From contig CALMVQ010000283.1 in assembly GCA_937873135.1 (NCBI GenBank), positions 1-48,269 on the forward strand: a DNA stretch of 48,269 nucleotides, written 5' to 3'. Both the position numbers and the translations under genes were made by a program. The stretch is from an uncultured Scytonema sp. GTDB taxonomy: Bacteria; Cyanobacteriota; Cyanobacteriia; Cyanobacteriales; Nostocaceae. This document shows, one piece after another, positions 44,156 through 48,269 of the stretch. Each line of letters starts with the position of its first letter. The stretch's first letter is position 1. The notes below the pieces were generated by a model. It did no database searches. It was not told the origin of the DNA and was given only the letters and a program-made list of their open reading frames with translations.

Positions 44156-44839
44156 TTAACCACGATGACCGGTGACTATGTATGCTACTCGTTGACCAAT
44201 ATTAGTGGCATGATCTGCCATACGTTCCAAACAGCGAATTGCCAATCCTAATAGTAAAATTGGCTCAACGACTTGAACATCTCTTTGAGAGGCTAAAGTC
44301 TGATAAAGGTGTTTATATGCATTATCTACAGTATCATCGAGCCGCTTGATACTACGTCCACTGACTTCGTCCAGATCGGCTAGTGCCACCAAGCTAATTG
44401 CTAACATAGCTTGGGCATGGTGGGCCATAATCGCAATTTCTGGTAGAGTAGCATGAGGCGGATAGGGAAAGATTTTAATGGCAATATCCGCCAGATCTTT
44501 GGCATAGTCGCCAATACGCTCTAAATCGCGCACAAGCTGCATAAAAGCACTTAAATAGCGCAAGTCCTCTGCTACTAATGCTTGTAGCGTCATAATTGTC
44601 GTACAGTCAGATTCTATTTGTCTGTAAAAGCGATCAATTTTCTTATCTAATAAAGGAAGTTCCTCAGCTGCTGTTAAGTTGCGGGCGAATAAAGCTTGGT
44701 GAGCAAGGCGGAATGATTGTTCTACCAAGGCTCCCATACGCAACACATCCCGCTCAATACGTCTAATTTCGCGAGTCAACTGCGGTCTTTCAGGGTTGGG
44801 ACAATAAAGGATTGCTGTCACGCTTCTAGTCTCAAACAT
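44156..44839 (-). CDS. phoU: Phosphate signalling protein PhoU
   Basis: PhoU of 227 residues, two repeats of a three-helix bundle: REIRRIERDVLRMGALVEQSFRLAHQAL and AEDLRYLSAFMQLVRDLERIGDYAKDLADIAIKI in the first, AIRCLERMADHATNIGQRVAYIVTG in the second. The E/D-x-x-x-D metal-binding pattern (DLERIGDYAKD, CLERMADHATN) is intact. PhoU damps the phosphate sensor kinase when phosphate is plentiful and normally talks to the Pst transporter. The ATG at 44839 gives a normal length; the frame is open to 44917, but that extension would overlap sphS by 68 bases. It is the last gene of an apparent sphR-sphS-phoU operon, 10 bases after sphS. Confidence 0.94.
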   Translation of the reverse strand: MFETRSVTAILYCPNPERPQLTREIRRIERDVLRMGALVEQSFRLAHQALFARNLTAAEELPLLDKKIDRFYRQIESDCTTIMTLQALVAEDLRYLSAFMQLVRDLERIGDYAKDLADIAIKIFPYPPHATLPEIAIMAHHAQAMLAISLVALADLDEVSGRSIKRLDDTVDNAYKHLYQTLASQRDVQVVEPILLLGLAIRCLERMADHATNIGQRVAYIVTGHRG

Positions 44840-44849
44840 GAAGATATCT

Positions 44850-46163
44850 TTAACTATAGTCTTGGCTTTGAGAATCTGCCACGACATCAGGAAATTCAAC
44901 TTGTAACCATGCACCACCTGTTTTGGGATGATTCATGGCTTTGATAGATCCACCGTGGGCAATCACAATTTGCCGGACAATTGCCAAACCTAAACCACTA
45001 CCAACAGGCGCGGCTGAATGATTCTCCGACGAAATTGGTGGACGGGAGCGGGCTTTATCCCCTCGATAAAATCGCTCAAAAACGTAAGGCAAATCAGTTT
45101 CACAAAAACCAACTCCGGAGTCAATGATGTTAATTTCTAGTGCTGGGTTCCGATGACTTTTTTTGGGAATAATTTTTGTTTCGACGATAATGGTTGTACC
45201 AGGGGAACTGTATTTGATACTGTTGTCGAGCAAATTGAGAAAGACTTGGTAAATCCGGGAGTGATCGGCATTAATCCACAAGTTTTCTTCACCGGAATAA
45301 GTTAGTTGAAGGTTTTGACTCTGAGCCAAAGGTTCTAAGCTTTCCCATACAGATGCAATGAGCGATCGCACTTCTAGTGGTTGGCGCTTGAGTTGAATGA
45401 TTGGGTTATTTTCTAGTTGAGTAAGTTCTAACCAGCTTTGCACCAAGTGAATTAACCTGTCAACTTCTTGTAGCAGGCGATTAACCCAACGATTTAAAGG
45501 TGGTTGCAGCCTATCTTGTAAGGTTTCCACAACCAATCGAATCGAAGTCAGAGGCGTTCTGAGTTCGTGAGCGAGATCGGAAAGAGCGCGATCTCGCGCT
45601 TGATTCATATCCAGTAAAGGTTGGCGATTTTCGAGAAACACTCCCACCTGCTCCTCTGGCAAAGGCAAACCGGTTGCCCGCAACAACAGAGATTTTACTT
45701 CTAACATTGCTGCTGCATTCTCGAAAGGAGGATGAAACACCCATTCCTTCACCTGTAGCTGCTGCAAATTCCGAGTTTGCTCAATTATCTGGTCGAGTTC
45801 ATAAGATCGCACTAGCTCTAGCAACAAACGCACTTGTCCTGGTTGCCATCTTTGCAAAGACAGCATCTCTCTCACTTGCTCGTTACACCACAGCAGTTGA
45901 TTTTCTTCATCTACTTGCAAATAGCCTACAGGAGCTGACTCCAGTAGGTCTTCGTAAGTTTGTAACTGTTGCTGTAAATTTTGCCGTTGCTCGTGAATTA
46001 ACGTGATATAACGCTGCAAGCGGGGGGTTAGTAGCACCAGCTTTGAAGACTGCAAAGCTAAAGGTCGCATGACTTGCTCTAGGTAACGGTTCAGTTGAAC
46101 CTGTTGCCATCCCCAAAAGCCAATACCTACCACTAAACCCAAAAAAAATCCTATTATCATCAC
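44850..46163 (-). CDS. sphS: Phosphate sensor histidine kinase SphS (PhoR-type)
   Basis: Sensor kinase of 437 residues. One N-terminal hydrophobic segment (MMIIGFFLGLVVGIGFWGW) anchors or localises it; a PAS-like domain follows (about 70-165: LLESAPVGYLQVDEENQLLWCNEQV). The phosphoacceptor motif is LSDLAHELRTPLTSIRLVVE, and the ATP-binding domain shows FLNLLDNSIKYSSPG (N box), IIDSGVGF (G1) and GSGLGLAIVRQI (G2). With SphR directly upstream (38 bases) and PhoU downstream, it is the cyanobacterial PhoR equivalent, which phosphorylates SphR when phosphate is low. Direct sensing is unlikely because there is no periplasmic domain. Confidence 0.92.
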   Translation of the reverse strand: MMIIGFFLGLVVGIGFWGWQQVQLNRYLEQVMRPLALQSSKLVLLTPRLQRYITLIHEQRQNLQQQLQTYEDLLESAPVGYLQVDEENQLLWCNEQVREMLSLQRWQPGQVRLLLELVRSYELDQIIEQTRNLQQLQVKEWVFHPPFENAAAMLEVKSLLLRATGLPLPEEQVGVFLENRQPLLDMNQARDRALSDLAHELRTPLTSIRLVVETLQDRLQPPLNRWVNRLLQEVDRLIHLVQSWLELTQLENNPIIQLKRQPLEVRSLIASVWESLEPLAQSQNLQLTYSGEENLWINADHSRIYQVFLNLLDNSIKYSSPGTTIIVETKIIPKKSHRNPALEINIIDSGVGFCETDLPYVFERFYRGDKARSRPPISSENHSAAPVGSGLGLAIVRQIVIAHGGSIKAMNHPKTGGAWLQVEFPDVVADSQSQDYS

Positions 46164-46201
46164 TAGTTGTTATTTGCTTTGTGATGACTAAAAACTAACA
46201 A

Positions 46202-46954
46202 CTATCCAAATCGATAGCCAAAACCGCGCACGGTGACAATGTACTCAGGACGACTCGGATCTTGCTCTAATTTTTCGCGTAACCAACGGATGTGTACATC
46301 TACAGTTTTACTATCTCCAACAAAATCTGGTCCCCAAACTTGATCAAGCAATTGCTCCCGCGACCACACCCGACGGGCATAACTCATAAACAATTCTAGT
46401 AACCGGAACTCCTTTGGCGACAAACCTACCTGTTGACCTCGAACTAGCACACGGCATTCCTGAGGATACAAAGCCACATCCTTGTACTGTAAAACAGGTA
46501 ATTGAGGCAAACTACTCAAGCGCTGACGGCGTAACAAGGCGCGACACCGAGCCACCAACTCTCGGATACTAAAAGGTTTTGTCAAGTAGTCATCGGCTCC
46601 TACCTCTAAACCAAGGACACGGTCCGTCTCACTACCCTTAGCGCTGAGCATCATAATTGGGACTGGGTTTCCTTGATAGCGGAGCAAGCGACATATATCC
46701 AAACCATTAATTTGAGGCAGCATCAAATCAAGAACAACCAAATCAAAAGGAACTTCGCCTGAATTTGGTTCAAAACTTTTGAGATATTCTACTGCCGCTC
46801 GCCCATCCGAAGCCGTTACGACCTTGTAACCTTCTTCTTCTAAGGATAAAACAAGCATTTCTCTGATCAGTTCTTCGTCTTCCACGACTAAAATACGGCT
46901 TCTTTGTGTGATTTCCGCCGTAGAAGGATACTTGGTTGATTCACTGGTATACAT
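46202..46954 (-). CDS. sphR: Phosphate response regulator SphR (PhoB-type)
   Basis: OmpR/PhoB-family response regulator of about 250 residues from the ATG at 46954 (frame open to 46993). The receiver domain has the acidic pocket (VVEDEE), the phosphoacceptor Asp in LVVLDLMLPQ, and the Lys in YLTKPFS. The winged-helix DNA-binding domain reads LSPKEFRLLELFMSYARRVWSREQLLDQVWG, then VDVHIRWLREKLEQDP and VRGFGYRFG. The neighbouring sphS and phoU identify it as SphR, which activates Pho genes such as phoD through TTAA-type direct repeats. The candidate Pho box upstream of phoD in this window is a likely target. Confidence 0.92.
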   Translation of the reverse strand: MYTSESTKYPSTAEITQRSRILVVEDEELIREMLVLSLEEEGYKVVTASDGRAAVEYLKSFEPNSGEVPFDLVVLDLMLPQINGLDICRLLRYQGNPVPIMMLSAKGSETDRVLGLEVGADDYLTKPFSIRELVARCRALLRRQRLSSLPQLPVLQYKDVALYPQECRVLVRGQQVGLSPKEFRLLELFMSYARRVWSREQLLDQVWGPDFVGDSKTVDVHIRWLREKLEQDPSRPEYIVTVRGFGYRFG

Positions 46955-47336
46955 TGATATCACAGTATTCTGATGTAGCTGTACTTTTACCAATACAATT
47001 ATCCTGCTTCAGTGCGTCCACGCGTCCTTGCTTTCAATTATAAAGATGAAACGAAGCTCAAAACCACCGAGATTGAGTCTGATTTTTGTGGGAAAATCAG
47101 ACTCAATCGTACTACATGAAGTAAATGTAAGGCAATTCGGGGGTGTTTACGTCCCGTCAAATATGTTATGGTGCTGTCAGTAAAAGCCATTAAAACCGAA
47201 GCTTAGTCAAGGGTCTTACGCACCTGAGCCTCAGGAGTTTTCGGCATTATTTCTTATAAATAAAGTTTGTAAATAATTTCAACTTTTAATTGCTCACCAC
47301 TTAATCTATTGTAATACTTTAATCCAGATTAAAATG
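46955..47336. other. Upstream region of sphR with a 16-bp hairpin
   Basis: 382 bases between sphR and the Uma2 gene, both on the minus strand. The part next to sphR should contain its promoter. I found no convincing Pho box for autoregulation. A perfect 16-bp hairpin lies at 47071-47108. Confidence 0.5.
47071..47108. terminator. Perfect 16-bp hairpin between Uma2 and sphR
   Basis: GATTGAGTCTGATTTT (47071-47086) and its exact complement (47093-47108) with a six-base loop. It is 228 bases after the Uma2 stop codon and 117 bases before sphR. It may insulate the sphR promoter or belong to a leader; there is no U-run, so the terminator label is tentative. Confidence 0.5.
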
Positions 47337-47909
47337 TTACAGTAGCAGTTCAATGTTTTCGTAGAGGGCTGAAATATCACAGGAAAAACCTATGCTGGTG
47401 AATTCAATGATGTCTCCAGCTTGGTAAATTTGGGGAAGCCACAAATTGTTGGATTTGCGCTGAAAACGCTCAACTAGGATTTGTTTTTGGTGGATGAGAA
47501 TGTATTCTTCAAATTCTGTGATCGTCTTGTAGTTAGCGAACTTATCACCTCTGTCAAAAGCTTCTGTGGAGTTTGATAAAACTTCAAAAATCAGTTTAGG
47601 ATGCACAATAAAGTCTTCATTTGAGATGCGATCTGTTTCATGACAAGTCACAGCCAAATCGGAATAATAGAAGAGATTTAATGCTAGCAGGCGGACTTTC
47701 ATATCGTTAGCATAAGAAATGCAACCGGTCCCACGCAAATGATTGACGAGTAAAGCGGAGAGGTTACCTGTAATGATGACATGGGCTTTGCTAGCTCCTG
47801 CCATTGCAATCATTTGTCCTTGAAAATATTCATGTTTAATAGGACTGATGCGCTCAATTTCTAAATATTCCTCAGGCGTAAAATATGCATAGTTTTTGCT
47901 AACTGTCAT
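47337..47909 (-). CDS. Uma2 family (DUF820) endonuclease-like protein
   Basis: Protein of 190 residues of the Uma2/DUF820 family. Characteristic parts: YFTPEEYLEIERISPIKHEYFQGQMIAMAG, NDMKVRL, YYSDLAVTC with the active-site-type Asp, HPKLIFEVLSNSTEAFDRGDKFANYKTI with the Glu, and EEYILIHQKQILVERF. The PD-(D/E)XK-like residues are all present. The role of these proteins is not established. It belongs to a different subgroup from the Uma2 protein at 20370-20999 and has no coupled partner gene here. Confidence 0.92.
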   Translation of the reverse strand: MTVSKNYAYFTPEEYLEIERISPIKHEYFQGQMIAMAGASKAHVIITGNLSALLVNHLRGTGCISYANDMKVRLLALNLFYYSDLAVTCHETDRISNEDFIVHPKLIFEVLSNSTEAFDRGDKFANYKTITEFEEYILIHQKQILVERFQRKSNNLWLPQIYQAGDIIEFTSIGFSCDISALYENIELLL

Positions 47910-48269
47910 GGCGGTTCTCCCGATTCCGTAATTGCGACGAACTTATTAGATAAACCTTTCCACAGTAGTGATTTTGGCGATAAACCTTGGATCGCTTCCA
48001 AAGCTTCATCCGCTGACTGAAGTGACAGCGCACTTGAATCCCAGCAACAACTCAACGCCGAGTTTCAGCCAACACCAACAGCTAGAAGCTCGTGGTGTTG
48101 GCTCAACATTATATCTATAATGTTATAGCAATCCATGTGGGAAAGCAAAATTTTAAGTGTTGTAGCTGGGCAGTGCCCACTCTACGTATATTTCAAAAGA
48201 TAAAAATATTAACCCAAGTTGCTAGTACAACAAGGCAAAAGTAAAAAGTAAAAAGTAAAAAGAAAGAAC
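47910..48269. other. Non-coding right edge with hairpin and short tandem repeats
   Basis: 360 bases upstream of the Uma2 gene. It has an 11-bp hairpin, AGCCAACACCA (48067-48077) with TGGTGTTGGCT (48093-48103), which may end a gene lying to the right of the window or upstream. The last 35 bases are GTAAAAA heptamers in tandem, an STRR block that runs to the window end. No ORF. Confidence 0.55.

Overview
The window looks like chromosomal DNA of a filamentous, probably heterocyst-forming (Nostocales-type) cyanobacterium. Evidence: photosynthetic genes (psb27, ndhF1/ndhD1 next to a divergent rbcR), a SphS/SphR-type phosphate sensor operon, a PEP-CTERM protein, a cysteine-rich N-terminus Ser/Thr kinase, an SLH-domain iron-uptake-type porin, frequent GCGATCGC (HIP1) octamers, and many short tandem repeats in the gaps. 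I cannot name the genus. No rRNA, CRISPR array, intact transposase or recognisable tRNA was seen by eye.

Layout. 0.1-6.8 kb: polA, a PEP-CTERM/DUF4114 exported protein, a Cof-type HAD phosphatase and a stand-alone DALR domain protein. 7.0-13 kb: a Crp/Fnr regulator, then a minus-strand run consisting of a Ser/Thr kinase followed by three paralogous membrane-anchored PstS-like binding proteins, one of which is reduced by a large internal deletion; then rbcR. 13.2-19.6 kb: nnrU, a thioredoxin-like gene, ndhF1 and ndhD1 (NDH-1 complex). 19.6-21.4 kb: a gene-poor stretch with a multi-hairpin RNA-like element and inverted repeats, then a Uma2 gene overlapped by an unknown gene. 21.5-28.6 kb: a Tat-exported PhoD phosphatase with a Pho-box-like upstream region, then a cobalamin riboswitch controlling cobG, cobI and a CbiG-CobJ fusion, and two small proteins. 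28.9-33.2 kb: an exported glycoside-hydrolase-like protein, psb27 (set between two copies of a repeat), and cofH with a fold-back element touching its stop codon. 33.5-39.7 kb: two GT-C membrane glycosyltransferases around a GT2-GtrA transferase, then a DUF3318 protein. 39.8-42.9 kb: a small Cys-rich protein, a porin and a Crp/Fnr regulator. 43-44.1 kb: gene-free, with a perfect 88-bp tandem duplication. 44.2-47.9 kb: sphR-sphS-phoU and a second Uma2 gene.

Together: phosphate is a recurring theme (phoD, sphRS-phoU, PstS-like proteins), although the pstCAB transporter genes are absent and the PstS-like proteins are anchored and co-oriented with a kinase, so they may be sensors rather than transport components. 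The cobalamin genes form an apparent B12-feedback-controlled operon. The rbcR/nnrU/trx/ndhF/ndhD block links carbon-status regulation and cyclic electron flow. The least explained items are the kinase plus binding-protein array, the structured element near 19.76-19.92 kb, and the nested repeats around psb27/cofH. All functional calls come from reading translated sequence and motifs by eye; no database search was run.
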